A stretch of 11,110 nucleotides of DNA from an uncultured Flavihumibacter sp. (GCA_946481605.1 CAMLPA010000074.1:1-11110); one strand, 5' to 3'; counted from the first letter of the stretch, positions 1 through 8,611 are shown. Notes: generated by a model not told the origin, from the letters alone. A program made the numbers and translations.

Positions 1-723
1 ATAGATGTGGAAGCGGCCAAAGGAGAAACCGGCATTTACAACGCGGTGTACAAACTTTCGCTCCTCATTACTTTGTTTGTGCAGGCTTTCCGTATGGGCG
101 CCGAACCGTTTTTCTTTAAGCAGGCTGAAGGCGAGAACGCTCAGAAAACCTACGCGAGGGTCATGAAGTTTTTTGTGATCGCCGTTACAGGCATGTTCCT
201 GTTCGTGGCCCTTTACCTGGAAGCATGGAAACACTTTATCCAGAACCCTGAGATGTGGGTTGGGCTGAAAGTGGTGCCCATCCTGCTTTTCGCGAACATC
301 TTCCTGGGAATCTACTACAACTTGTCTATCTGGTACAAAATTTCCGGCAGAACGCGGGCCGGCGCCACCATTACCCTCGTGGGCGCAGGCATTACGCTGC
401 TGGTGAACTATTTCTTTATTCCCTACTTCAGTTACATGGCCAGCGCCTGGGCCACATTCCTCTGTTACGGCACGATGATGGTGATTTCTTTTACCTGGGG
501 TCAGAAAGTTTACCCGGTGCCTTATCCCTGGAAAAAACTGCTCGCCTACATGGTAATTGTGGCCCTGCTTTTCTTTGTGCACAAGGGACTCACGGCTGTT
601 GTCTCCAACAAAGTATTTTATTATGCGCTCGCCACACTGCTGCTGGCGGCTTATGGGCTTTTCATCCTCCGGGTAGAAAAAAAGGAGTTCAAAAGATTCC
701 CGGTAATCGGGAAATACCTTTAG
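1..723 (+). CDS. Polysaccharide/oligosaccharide flippase, C-terminal part (5' end outside window)
   Basis: The reading frame is already open at base 1 and encodes 240 residues before a TAG stop, so the gene begins upstream. The GTG at base 7 is only an in-frame valine. The fragment is very hydrophobic, with about six to seven likely membrane helices: roughly residues 18-40, 57-78, 88-112, 120-142, 147-165, 183-200 and 206-224. Between them are short basic or aromatic loops, such as WYKISGRTRAG. An early motif, TGIYNAVYKL then FRMGAEPFFFKQ, is typical of Bacteroidota lipopolysaccharide/polysaccharide biosynthesis flippases of the MOP/MATE superfamily with a Polysacc_synt_C-type domain. Such proteins move undecaprenyl-linked glycans across the inner membrane. 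Full-length members have about 450-500 residues, so roughly the second half is present. The substrate cannot be told. The nearest neighbour is convergent and unrelated in function. The family call is good; the exact subfamily is inference. Confidence 0.85.
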   Translation: MDVEAAKGETGIYNAVYKLSLLITLFVQAFRMGAEPFFFKQAEGENAQKTYARVMKFFVIAVTGMFLFVALYLEAWKHFIQNPEMWVGLKVVPILLFANIFLGIYYNLSIWYKISGRTRAGATITLVGAGITLLVNYFFIPYFSYMASAWATFLCYGTMMVISFTWGQKVYPVPYPWKKLLAYMVIVALLFFVHKGLTAVVSNKVFYYALATLLLAAYGLFILRVEKKEFKRFPVIGKYL

Positions 724-1361
724 TCGTTAAGAAAGGGATTGTGTTTTTTCTCATACCCGACTGTTGTGGGTTCTCCATGTCCGGGGTACACCACTGTTTC
801 ATCCGGCAACGTAAAAAGTTGCGTGCGGATGCTGTTCAGCAGCACATCCATACTTCCCCCCGGCAGATCGGTGCGCCCGATCCCTTCGTGGAAAAGCACA
901 TCTCCCCCTATTACAAAACCCTGTTCCGCATGGTAGAAAGAAACGCTTCCGGGGGAATGGCCCGGCGTGAACAATACCTGCAAGCGATCTTCCCCGAAAA
1001 CAACATCGGTACCTTCCTGCAACCAGTTCATGGGACCATTATAGGGCTCAAAAGGCAGTTGCCACATTAATCCGGAGGCCGGAGCCATTTTATACACCTG
1101 CTCTTCGGCGGGGTGAAGCCAGGGTTGGAGTCCCCAGGTTTCGGCCACAAATTTATTTCCGAAGACATGATCGAGGTGGCCGTGGGTATTTAACAAAAGT
1201 TTTACTTCCATTCCCCGAACTTCAATCCATTGTTTCAAAACCTGTTTTTCTTCATCAAAATAACAGCCTGGATCAACAACTATACATTCATTTTTTTCGT
1301 TATGAAGTAGGTATGTATTCTCTCGGATAGGGCTGAACGTAAATACTTCGAGTGTAAGCAT
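720..1361 (-). CDS. MBL-fold metallo-hydrolase, glyoxalase II-like
   Basis: Encodes 213 residues with no signal peptide, so it is cytoplasmic. The metallo-beta-lactamase signature is complete: THGHLDH at residues 59-65 (metal ligands H60, H62, D64, H65), TPGHSPGS at 132-139 (H135), GGDVLF at 152-157 (bridging D154) and PGHGEPT at 193-199 (H195). This is a full dinuclear metal site, and the GRTDLPGGS segment at 162-170 is typical of glyoxalase II-like hydrolases. The length fits the short YcbL-like type, which lacks the extra C-terminal substrate domain of classical GloB. The likely chemistry is hydrolysis of a thioester or similar ester; the substrate is not decided by sequence. The last four bases overlap the 3' end of the convergent flippase gene. 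The ATG at 1361-1359 leads directly into a normal first strand (LEVFTFSPIRENTYLL); no Shine-Dalgarno sequence is seen upstream. Confidence 0.93.
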   Translation of the reverse strand: MLTLEVFTFSPIRENTYLLHNEKNECIVVDPGCYFDEEKQVLKQWIEVRGMEVKLLLNTHGHLDHVFGNKFVAETWGLQPWLHPAEEQVYKMAPASGLMWQLPFEPYNGPMNWLQEGTDVVFGEDRLQVLFTPGHSPGSVSFYHAEQGFVIGGDVLFHEGIGRTDLPGGSMDVLLNSIRTQLFTLPDETVVYPGHGEPTTVGYEKKHNPFLND

Positions 1362-1375
1362 AATTTAAAAACGAT

Positions 1376-1515
1376 GGATTCTGGATGATGAATTTTGAAT
1401 GATGGCGGTTGAATGCAGAAAAGTTGGGAGAGAATTTTAGCCAGCGCGCTAAACGGGTGCATTTTTTGCTGTAAATACCGGGCCTGTTCAATCCAAAATT
1501 CAACATCCAAAATCC
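1376..1515. repeat. Imperfect inverted repeat in the MBL / barrel-protein spacer
   Basis: Within the 211-base spacer at 1362-1572, the arm at 1376-1400 matches the reverse complement of 1491-1515 at 22 of 25 positions, with about 90 bases between the arms. The right arm also contains three copies of atccaaaat (1491-1499, 1505-1513, 1512-1520; the last two overlap). Similar 'ccaaaattcaa'-type spacers are scattered through many Bacteroidota genomes, but I cannot check copy number here. The centre (about 1420-1480) is more GC-rich and holds no gene. Two short minus-strand open frames across the region have the low-complexity composition expected of repeat translation and are not genes. The pair could be a decayed MITE- or REP-like element or a promoter-region structure; which is unknown. 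No good Bacteroidota promoter (TTG about 20 bases before TAnnTTTG) was found ahead of the gene at 1573, only a partial TAATTTTA at 1548-1555. Confidence 0.75.
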
Positions 1516-1572
1516 AAAATTCCCCAAAGGAATTAACCCGAAAGGTATAATTTTAGATTCTAATTCAATAGT

Positions 1573-4500
1573 ATGCAATTTCTTAAGAATAAAATTGTCG
1601 GTAGCCTACAGCTTTGCTGTATGCTGCTGGCAACCCTTACATCCGTAGCGCAGGTAAGTTCTGTTGAATTTGGGAAGAACAGGGTGCAACACAGGAAATT
1701 CACCTGGCAATATTACCAGTCGCCAAATTTTAATACCTATTTCAGCGACAACGGACTCACGCTGGGCAAATACGTGGCGCAACTGGCTGAACAGGAACTC
1801 GGCCAACTGGAGAATTTTATTGAAGAGGGCCTGCAACGCAGGATCAACCTGGTAGTCTACAACAATTTCGATGACCTCCAGCAATCCAACATCGGCGCCA
1901 ACATCGACTGGCAGAATACAGGTGGGATCACCAAATTGGTGAACAATAAAATGATCGTTTATTTTACCGGCGATCACAACAACCTTAAAAAACAAATCCG
2001 CGAGGGTATTGCACGTGTACTGCTGGAGAACCAACTTTTCGGTGAAGACCTCGGTGAATTCGCTGCCAACCAGGCCCTGCTCGATCTTCCCAAATGGCTC
2101 ACCGACGGCTACGTAAAATTCGCGGCTGAAAACTGGAACGCCACACTTGACGATGAACTCCGTTCCGCCATGCTGAACGGCAGTTACCGCAACTTCTACC
2201 AGTTCGCGTTCGATAAACCCGAATTGGCAGGTCAGGCTTTCTGGTTCTATATCGCTGAAGTATATAAGATCGAGAACGTACCTTATTTCCTATACCTGGC
2301 AAGGGTATATAAAAACCTGAACACCGCCAGCCAGCGGATTTCCAAGAAAAAATTCAAAGGCCTGCTCGCCGAATTCATGACGTTCCAGCAGGAAAAATAT
2401 TACAAAGACATTCGCTCCCGCCGCAATGTTCCCAAAGGAACCGTCTCCGTAGTGGAGCAGATAGGACCACGCAAAGATTTCTTCCGCTTCTCCCCTAACC
2501 CGGCTCCGCGCAGCCAGACCTACGCTTTGGTGGAATTTAAAAATGGACAGTACAGTGTTGTGCTGTACGATAATTTTATTTTCAGAAAAGTACTGCTGAA
2601 ATACGGTGTGCGTTCCCGTGACAACGAGATCAACCCCAATTACCCGCAACTGGCCTGGGATCCGAAAGGAACACGGCTCGCTGTGCTGTACACGGAAGAG
2701 GGAAAGATCAAACTTTTCGTATATGACGCCCTGAAAAGGTACAAGCCTGTGAAGCAGGAGCTGGATATGTTCAACCAGGTTCAGGACATGAAGTACATGC
2801 TGAACTCGAACACGCTTCTGTTCAGTGCCGTACGCAACGGGCAGACCGATATCTACATTTACAAAATTGAAACACAACAGATCGAACAGGTCACCAACGA
2901 TATTTACGATGACCTGGATGCCACGTTCGTAAGTTTCCCCAACAAAACCGGCATCATCTATTCTTCTAACAGGCCATCTCCGGATGCGCCCACCGGCGAT
3001 AGTATTCTGCCCAACGGCAGGTACAATATCTACCTCGCCAGCAACTGGAACGAAAAAGAAAATTACCGCCAGCTCACCAAACTCACCAATATGCAGTTTG
3101 GAGATGCCCGGATGCCTACACCATACAATAGTTATCACTTCACCTTCGTGTCGGATGAGAACGGTATCGCCAACAGGTACGCGGGCTTCTTCTCCACCCG
3201 CAGGGCCGGTTTGGATACCCTGGTGATTATTGGAGAAGATATCCTCCGTAACCCGGAAAAATCAGAAGTGGATTCCACGCTGAAATTGTGGGGCAAGAAT
3301 GATATCGACTCACTGGCATTCGTTTCCATTACCAACGATTCAGCTTATGTATTCCCCATCACCAACTATTCCAGTGGTCTGAAAGAAACTAAAATAGCAG
3401 GCGAAACCGGCGTAGTGAGTGAAGTAACACAACAGGATGATTTCAAATATTTGTACAAGCTGAAGGTGAATGAGACCGCGCTGAAAAGAAGGAACGTTTC
3501 CGCCAAACCTACGGAATGGATGAAGCGCAGGATGCAGGAGGAAAGGATCGCCAGCGGACAGGCCACCATTTTCAAACCAGCCGCGCCGGATACCACAAAG
3601 AAAAACATCTTCCAAACGGAATTCGGAAACGATACGGCCGCTACCAATCTGCCGGTATTCGATGATGTGCCGAAAAAACAATCCGCGCTCGCGAAATCAA
3701 GACTGTTCGATTACAAATTGAAATTCTTCAGCGACTATGTAGTGGCGGGATTCGACAACAATGTGCTGGTCAATAAATTTCAGCCCTACCAGGGCGGAGT
3801 AGGCCCGGTTCGTCTCGCCAACAACAACGTGATCAACGGGATCATCCGGATGGGTACTTCCGATCTTTTCGAAGACATCAAGTTCACAGGTGGATTCAGG
3901 GTCAGTCCAAGCCTGAATGACAACGAATACCTTTTCAACTTCCAGTACCTCAAAAAAAGAATCGACTGGGGAATAACATACTACCGTTTAACGGAACGCG
4001 GGCCTGCATTGTTCTCCGATGGCGCCAGCAACCCGATTCCGCTGCTCGCTAAGCTTTATTCCAATCTGTACCAGGCGAATTTTAAATATCCTTTCGACCG
4101 TATCCGTAGTTTACGTGCTAATGTGGGTATGCGCAGTGACCGGTACGCTTTTAAATCAGATATTTATATCCCTGCCACACGCAGGCTTGAAGATACGACT
4201 ACCAACTTCCTGCTCACGCACATCGAATATGTGTACGATAATTCCATTAACCCCACCCTAAATATCTGGAACGGGCTTCGCTACAAAATATTCATGGATT
4301 GGAATACCAAAGTAAGCAATGTGGGACAGCAGGAAGGCCGGTTTCTCTTTAACGTGGGCTTCGATGCCAGAAATTATGTGCCCATTTACAGGAACCTGAT
4401 ATGGGCCGTGCGCGCAGCAGGCGATTTCTCCTGGGGAACACAAAAAATGATTTACTACCTGGGTGGTACAGATGGATGGCTTTTTCCAAAGTTCAACGAT

Positions 4501-4956
4501 GCCAACAGACCCGATCCTGATAACAATTACGCCTACCAAAGCCTGGCACTTAACCTCCGTGGCTATAACCAAAACGCGGCCAATGGAAATAACGCTCTTA
4601 CCATCAACAGCGAAATCCGATTACCGGTATTTACCACCTTATTCAACAAACCCATTAATAATGCTTTCCTGCGGAACTTCCAGATTGTTCAGTTCCTTGA
4701 CCTGGGAGCGGCATGGAATGGCGCTTACGATAAATTGTCGCGCCCATATCAGGTATATAATGATGAGGGAAGTACTGGAAACCCTATTTCAGTGAAAATA
4801 AAGGCAGCCGGAATAGGCCCGTTTGTTGGTGGATATGGGTTTGGTGCAAGAAGTACCTTACTTGGCTACTTCCTTCGGGGAGATTTTGCCTGGGATATGA
4901 ACGGATTTTTCAAAGGCAAACCTGTTTTCTATCTGTCCATGGGACTGGACTTCTAA
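1573..4956 (+). CDS. Outer-membrane protein: degenerate peptidase-MA-like domain, TolB-like propeller, Omp85-like barrel
   Basis: 1127 residues starting with a Sec signal peptide (about 1-26, cleavage near SVAQ). Residues about 40-280 resemble the gluzincin peptidase MA-like fold. The LPKWLTDGY block at 172-180 matches the usual 'P.WL.EG' helix, but the place of the HExxH zinc motif reads REGIA (143-147). Both zinc histidines are gone, so peptidase activity is unlikely. Residues about 295-600 contain PD40/TolB-like blade motifs, for example PQLAWDPKGTRLAVL from 358 and TGIIYSSNRPS near 459-469. Residues about 630-710 form a charged linker. From about 710 to the terminal F1127 run alternating beta strands with the LRGYNQN motif at 995-1001, matching the conserved RGY/RGF loop of Omp85/BamA-type barrels, and a C-terminal aromatic residue. 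About 420 residues suffice for a 16-strand barrel. I infer an outer-membrane barrel with a periplasmic propeller in place of POTRA domains; the function is unknown. The gene appears monocistronic, with its own terminator. Alternatives are a TolB-like scaffold or a substrate-gated channel. Confidence 0.82.
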   Translation: MQFLKNKIVGSLQLCCMLLATLTSVAQVSSVEFGKNRVQHRKFTWQYYQSPNFNTYFSDNGLTLGKYVAQLAEQELGQLENFIEEGLQRRINLVVYNNFDDLQQSNIGANIDWQNTGGITKLVNNKMIVYFTGDHNNLKKQIREGIARVLLENQLFGEDLGEFAANQALLDLPKWLTDGYVKFAAENWNATLDDELRSAMLNGSYRNFYQFAFDKPELAGQAFWFYIAEVYKIENVPYFLYLARVYKNLNTASQRISKKKFKGLLAEFMTFQQEKYYKDIRSRRNVPKGTVSVVEQIGPRKDFFRFSPNPAPRSQTYALVEFKNGQYSVVLYDNFIFRKVLLKYGVRSRDNEINPNYPQLAWDPKGTRLAVLYTEEGKIKLFVYDALKRYKPVKQELDMFNQVQDMKYMLNSNTLLFSAVRNGQTDIYIYKIETQQIEQVTNDIYDDLDATFVSFPNKTGIIYSSNRPSPDAPTGDSILPNGRYNIYLASNWNEKENYRQLTKLTNMQFGDARMPTPYNSYHFTFVSDENGIANRYAGFFSTRRAGLDTLVIIGEDILRNPEKSEVDSTLKLWGKNDIDSLAFVSITNDSAYVFPITNYSSGLKETKIAGETGVVSEVTQQDDFKYLYKLKVNETALKRRNVSAKPTEWMKRRMQEERIASGQATIFKPAAPDTTKKNIFQTEFGNDTAATNLPVFDDVPKKQSALAKSRLFDYKLKFFSDYVVAGFDNNVLVNKFQPYQGGVGPVRLANNNVINGIIRMGTSDLFEDIKFTGGFRVSPSLNDNEYLFNFQYLKKRIDWGITYYRLTERGPALFSDGASNPIPLLAKLYSNLYQANFKYPFDRIRSLRANVGMRSDRYAFKSDIYIPATRRLEDTTTNFLLTHIEYVYDNSINPTLNIWNGLRYKIFMDWNTKVSNVGQQEGRFLFNVGFDARNYVPIYRNLIWAVRAAGDFSWGTQKMIYYLGGTDGWLFPKFNDANRPDPDNNYAYQSLALNLRGYNQNAANGNNALTINSEIRLPVFTTLFNKPINNAFLRNFQIVQFLDLGAAWNGAYDKLSRPYQVYNDEGSTGNPISVKIKAAGIGPFVGGYGFGARSTLLGYFLRGDFAWDMNGFFKGKPVFYLSMGLDF

Positions 4957-4979
4957 ATAACCATCCTGCACTTTACTGT

Positions 4980-5008
4980 AAACGCCCGGCTATATGTCGG
5001 GCGTTTTT
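4980..5008 (+). terminator. Intrinsic terminator of the barrel-protein gene
   Basis: A perfect nine-base-pair stem, aaacgcccg at 4980-4988 paired with cgggcgttt at 4998-5006, with a nine-base loop and an uninterrupted T-run (5004-5008) on the plus strand. It sits 24 bases after the TAA of the barrel gene. It ends only about 26 bases before the preferred start of the next gene, so the two genes are unlikely to be one operon. Confidence 0.87.
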
Positions 5009-5034
5009 ATTGTATGGAGCCGTACCTTTCCTTT

Positions 5035-8000
5035 ATGAAACGATTGCCCATTCACCTGAAAGCCTTACTATTGCTACCCGCACTCGCCCTGCTTTTCATA
5101 GAACTCAGCGCACAGCGGAAACTCCACTACAAGCCTGTTGGAAATTCTTTTGTAAAAGTTTCCGGAGAAAGAAAATTCAACCGCGCATTATACGGTACCA
5201 ATACAGGCTTTCGCGCCGAAACCGGTGATCTGCCTGAATTCGCATTGTACATGCCGGGCATGGGTGGCAACCTTCGTTTTTTCATTCGCAACGGCGAACG
5301 CTCAAAACCACTTTCAAAGGCTGATGACATTCAAACCACATACGCACCAGGCACCATGGAATATGTGGTGAATGATGCTTTATTTGGTAAAGGACAATTG
5401 CATATAAAAGCCGTCGCACTTGCCAACCGGGAAGGTCTCATCCTGGAAATCAGTGGCAAAAGTATCCCTGCATCAGTTGAACTTTATTTTGTTTACGGGG
5501 GGGCCACAGGTAAAAAATTCTCCCGTGACGGCGATATCGGCGCTGATCCTGAATCATCTTTTTACCTCAAACCGGAATACTGCACTGGCAATGCTTTCTT
5601 ATTACATCAAAAGGCATTCAGATTGCTTTACGGCTCAGCAGAAAAACTCAGCGTTGCTGAATATGAATCACGCTTTACCGATAAAAAAGCAAAAGCCCTG
5701 CATGGTGTATTTCCCACTGATCTGCTATTGGGCGATGCCACAAATTTCCAGGATACGCTGAACCCTGGTAAGGAAAAGAATGCGCCAGTTGTATACGGCA
5801 AAACCCCTGTAACCGAACAGCGGCAATACATTCTTCTTTACAATCCCGGAACAGAAAAGAATTTTGTTCCCACACCACAATTGCCTTCCCTTTTTGAAGA
5901 AGCATTACATGCAGCGTCAACACTTGCCAACCGTGTACAACTGGAAACACCGGATCCTTACCTGAATACGCTGGGCGGTGCACTCAGCATGGCGGCAGAT
6001 GCTATCTGGGAAGATCCTACCTTCCTGCATGGTGCCGTGGCCTGGCGCATGCGGCTCAATGCCTGGCGCGGCGCTTATGCCGCTGACCCACTGGGTTGGC
6101 ACGATAGGGCACAACGCCATTTTTCCAGTTATGCCCTGTCGCAATTAACCACACCATTAACAGGCCCCATCGTTGCCGATACTGCACTGAACCTGGCACG
6201 GCAACAGGAAAAAATCGGCAATAGTCTTTTCAGCAGCGGTTACATCTGCAGAAATCCAAATGGAGACATCCGCCCCCACCATTATGATATGAACCTCGTT
6301 TTCATCGACCAGTTGTTCACGCATTTCAACTGGACCGGCGACACCAGTTTCATGCGAAAGATGTGGCCGGTAATAGAAAAACACCTGGCCTGGGAAAAAA
6401 GAAATTTCGATGCTGACAATGATGGTCTGTACGACGCCTATTGCTGCATCTGGGCCAGCGATGCGCTCCAATACTCCGGTGGCGGTGTGGCGCACTCCTC
6501 CGCATACAATTACAGGGCTAATAAGCTGGCTGCGGTGGTTGCGCGGAAACTGGGTTACGCTTACAAAAAATATGAGTTGGAAGCCGAAAACATATTAAAA
6601 ACCGTAAACAAACAGTTATGGATAACCGATAAAGAATGGTTCGCGGAATACATTGATGGCAGCGGCAACAAACTAGTTCACCCTGCCGCTGGACTCTGGA
6701 CCGTTTACCACCTGATGGAATCCGGCCTGCCCGATATGGCGCAGGCGGCGAAGACGCTTCGGTATGTGGACACGCATATCCCACACTTACCGATGGAAGC
6801 AGAAGGCTTCAAACCCGGCGAACTGTTCCTGTTGTCTACAACAAACTGGCAACCCTATACCTGGTCCATCAACAATGTGGCGCTTGCGGAAATACTGCAT
6901 ACCGCTCTTGCTTACTGGCAGGGCCAGCGGAAGGAAAAAGCCTATCAGTTGTGGCGCAGCGCTTTGATAGAGAGTATGTATTTCGGTGCGTCTCCAGGTA
7001 GTTTCCAGCAACTATCTTACTACGATGCTTTCAGGGGAGAACTGTACCGCGATTTCGCGGATCCTGTGGGGATGGCCGCAAGGTCGTTGGTGGAAGGTTT
7101 ATTCGGTATAAAACCAGAAGCGTTAAAAGATACACTTTTTATTGAACCGGGATTCCCTGCGGAATGGGACCATGCAAAAATCAAGTTACCCCTGATAGAT
7201 ATGGCTTACCGCAAAGAAGCCAACAAAGAAACCTACCGCATTAACCAGCGGCTGCAACAGCAACTTCATCTTAATTTAAAGCTACCGGCCCGCGGTTGGC
7301 GGATCAGTAAGTTGCTCGTGAACGGCAAACCATACAAGCAATACACTACAAGATCAACATCAACCTATCCGCAACTTTCCATCAAAGTACCGCGCGCTGC
7401 CTCGTATACCATCGAAATATACTGGGAAGAACCAATCGTTCCGCAGGAATACAAAGCGGAGGTTGAGGTAAACGGCAAACATTACACCTTAAACAGAAGG
7501 CACCTCTCTTTAGGACTGAATGCGCTCCGTGAAAAAACATATTCCCTTCCCGCTATCAGTACAGATAAAACTGTTTTTTACCTGGAAAACAAAGGCGTTT
7601 TTCACTGGAACGAACCGGTTTTTATCACGGTAAACCCTGTTGTGTCCTTATCATCTTCAGGTGAAAACTTCCACATCATCAACCACAGCAATAACGATAA
7701 AACAGTAACGGTTTGGGTGAACGGAAAAGAAAAAAGCAGGATAGAAGTAAAAGGAAAAAGTACTTCAGAACGTATGCTTTTTGTGGAAGATGAATTGGTG
7801 GCGGGCACGAATACTATTACGGTCAAAAACAGCGATGGCAATATACTTACTGAAGGGAAATACATCAACTGGAAAATACCGTTCAAAGGAGCGCAAAGGC
7901 ATATTGCCCTCTCCCATCTTTTCAACAGCAAAGTAACGGACATCTTCTCCAACAAATACCTTTCACCTCGCCCGGTAACACCTACGCTGCAACTACCTAC

Positions 8001-8610
8001 ACAAGGCATAGGAAACTGGTGCTATCCGCTGGTACAGCCTGTTATCAACGATAGTGGTATCCGTGCAAAAGCGGGTGGCGCGTCCGTGTTTACACTTGCC
8101 TCCGGACTGTCTTTTTCCACCCCTTCGGATACGGGAAAAAACATTGTGTTCACTTCTATGTGGGACAATTATCCAGACAGCATTTCTTTTCCCCTATCCG
8201 GCAGCGCCGCACATGCTTACTTCCTGATGGCCGGCTCCACAAATCCCATGCAAAGCCAGTTGGTGAACGGGTACATCAGCATTCAATATACAGATGGAAG
8301 TACCGCAATACTGGAACTGAAAAACCCTGAAACCTGGTGGCCCATTGAACAGGACTACCTGCACAATGGTGGTGCGTTTATCCTCTCACAACCGGCACCG
8401 CCACGTGTAAGCCTGCAAACAGGACAGGAAATTACGCCCCACTACCAATACAGCGCTATCAAGGGATTTAGTACGCGTGCCATAGAAGGTGGGGCCGCAA
8501 CCGTGCTCGACCTCCCGCTTGACCCCGGAAAAAAACTGTCCAAACTCACCGTGAGAACACTGGCCAATGATGTGGTGATCGGACTGATGGGCGTAACCTT
8601 TACAAAATAA
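5035..8610 (+). CDS. Secreted DUF4450-type, six-hairpin-glycosidase-like protein
   Basis: 1191 residues from the ATG at 5035. That start gives a clean Sec signal peptide (MKR, a leucine-rich core, cleavage near ELSAQ at 23-27). The in-frame ATG at 5014 adds only seven residues and lies almost on the preceding terminator, so it is less likely. Residues about 28-285 look like a beta-rich N-terminal domain of the DUF4450 type. Residues about 290-705 look like an (alpha/alpha)6 barrel related to GH-type inverting glycosidases and phosphorylases: WRGAYAADPLGWHDRA (344-359), NFDADNDGLYDAY (457-469), then ASDALQYSGG from 474 and MEAEGFKPGE (587-596). FIEPGFPAEW (702-711) closes the barrel. About 480 further residues form beta-sandwich-like modules, including ETWWPIEQDY (1099-1108). 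Candidate acids are in these motifs (D357, D463, E588, E590, E596), but I cannot assign the catalytic pair. Likely a glycan-acting periplasmic or exported enzyme, substrate unknown. No SusC/SusD genes are in the window. The family assignment is from memory of the motifs. Confidence 0.77.
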   Translation: MKRLPIHLKALLLLPALALLFIELSAQRKLHYKPVGNSFVKVSGERKFNRALYGTNTGFRAETGDLPEFALYMPGMGGNLRFFIRNGERSKPLSKADDIQTTYAPGTMEYVVNDALFGKGQLHIKAVALANREGLILEISGKSIPASVELYFVYGGATGKKFSRDGDIGADPESSFYLKPEYCTGNAFLLHQKAFRLLYGSAEKLSVAEYESRFTDKKAKALHGVFPTDLLLGDATNFQDTLNPGKEKNAPVVYGKTPVTEQRQYILLYNPGTEKNFVPTPQLPSLFEEALHAASTLANRVQLETPDPYLNTLGGALSMAADAIWEDPTFLHGAVAWRMRLNAWRGAYAADPLGWHDRAQRHFSSYALSQLTTPLTGPIVADTALNLARQQEKIGNSLFSSGYICRNPNGDIRPHHYDMNLVFIDQLFTHFNWTGDTSFMRKMWPVIEKHLAWEKRNFDADNDGLYDAYCCIWASDALQYSGGGVAHSSAYNYRANKLAAVVARKLGYAYKKYELEAENILKTVNKQLWITDKEWFAEYIDGSGNKLVHPAAGLWTVYHLMESGLPDMAQAAKTLRYVDTHIPHLPMEAEGFKPGELFLLSTTNWQPYTWSINNVALAEILHTALAYWQGQRKEKAYQLWRSALIESMYFGASPGSFQQLSYYDAFRGELYRDFADPVGMAARSLVEGLFGIKPEALKDTLFIEPGFPAEWDHAKIKLPLIDMAYRKEANKETYRINQRLQQQLHLNLKLPARGWRISKLLVNGKPYKQYTTRSTSTYPQLSIKVPRAASYTIEIYWEEPIVPQEYKAEVEVNGKHYTLNRRHLSLGLNALREKTYSLPAISTDKTVFYLENKGVFHWNEPVFITVNPVVSLSSSGENFHIINHSNNDKTVTVWVNGKEKSRIEVKGKSTSERMLFVEDELVAGTNTITVKNSDGNILTEGKYINWKIPFKGAQRHIALSHLFNSKVTDIFSNKYLSPRPVTPTLQLPTQGIGNWCYPLVQPVINDSGIRAKAGGASVFTLASGLSFSTPSDTGKNIVFTSMWDNYPDSISFPLSGSAAHAYFLMAGSTNPMQSQLVNGYISIQYTDGSTAILELKNPETWWPIEQDYLHNGGAFILSQPAPPRVSLQTGQEITPHYQYSAIKGFSTRAIEGGAATVLDLPLDPGKKLSKLTVRTLANDVVIGLMGVTFTK

Positions 8611-8611
8611 A

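Noticed and set aside
255..1070. A 271-codon plus-strand frame across the flippase and MBL hydrolase genes.
   Set aside because: It overlaps two genes with strong motifs in other frames and its translation is rich in H, R, G and C without any family signature.
1548..1555. Possible -7 promoter element (TAATTTTA) ahead of the barrel gene.
   Set aside because: No TTG element at the required spacing and the final G is missing; too weak to list as a promoter.
2290..3138. A 282-codon minus-strand frame inside the barrel-protein gene.
   Set aside because: It lies wholly antisense to a gene with clear domain motifs and shows no recognisable motif of its own; a shadow frame.
5014..5034. Upstream ATG giving a seven-residue longer glycosidase-like protein.
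   Set aside because: It sits six bases from the terminator T-run, and the extra residues (MEPYLSF) spoil a normal signal-peptide start; the ATG at 5035 followed by KR fits better.
5497..5503. Run of seven G in the glycosidase-like gene, as a possible phase-variation tract.
   Set aside because: The frame is intact across it (Y-G-G-A), the run is short and lies well inside the domain; no second sign of slippage control.
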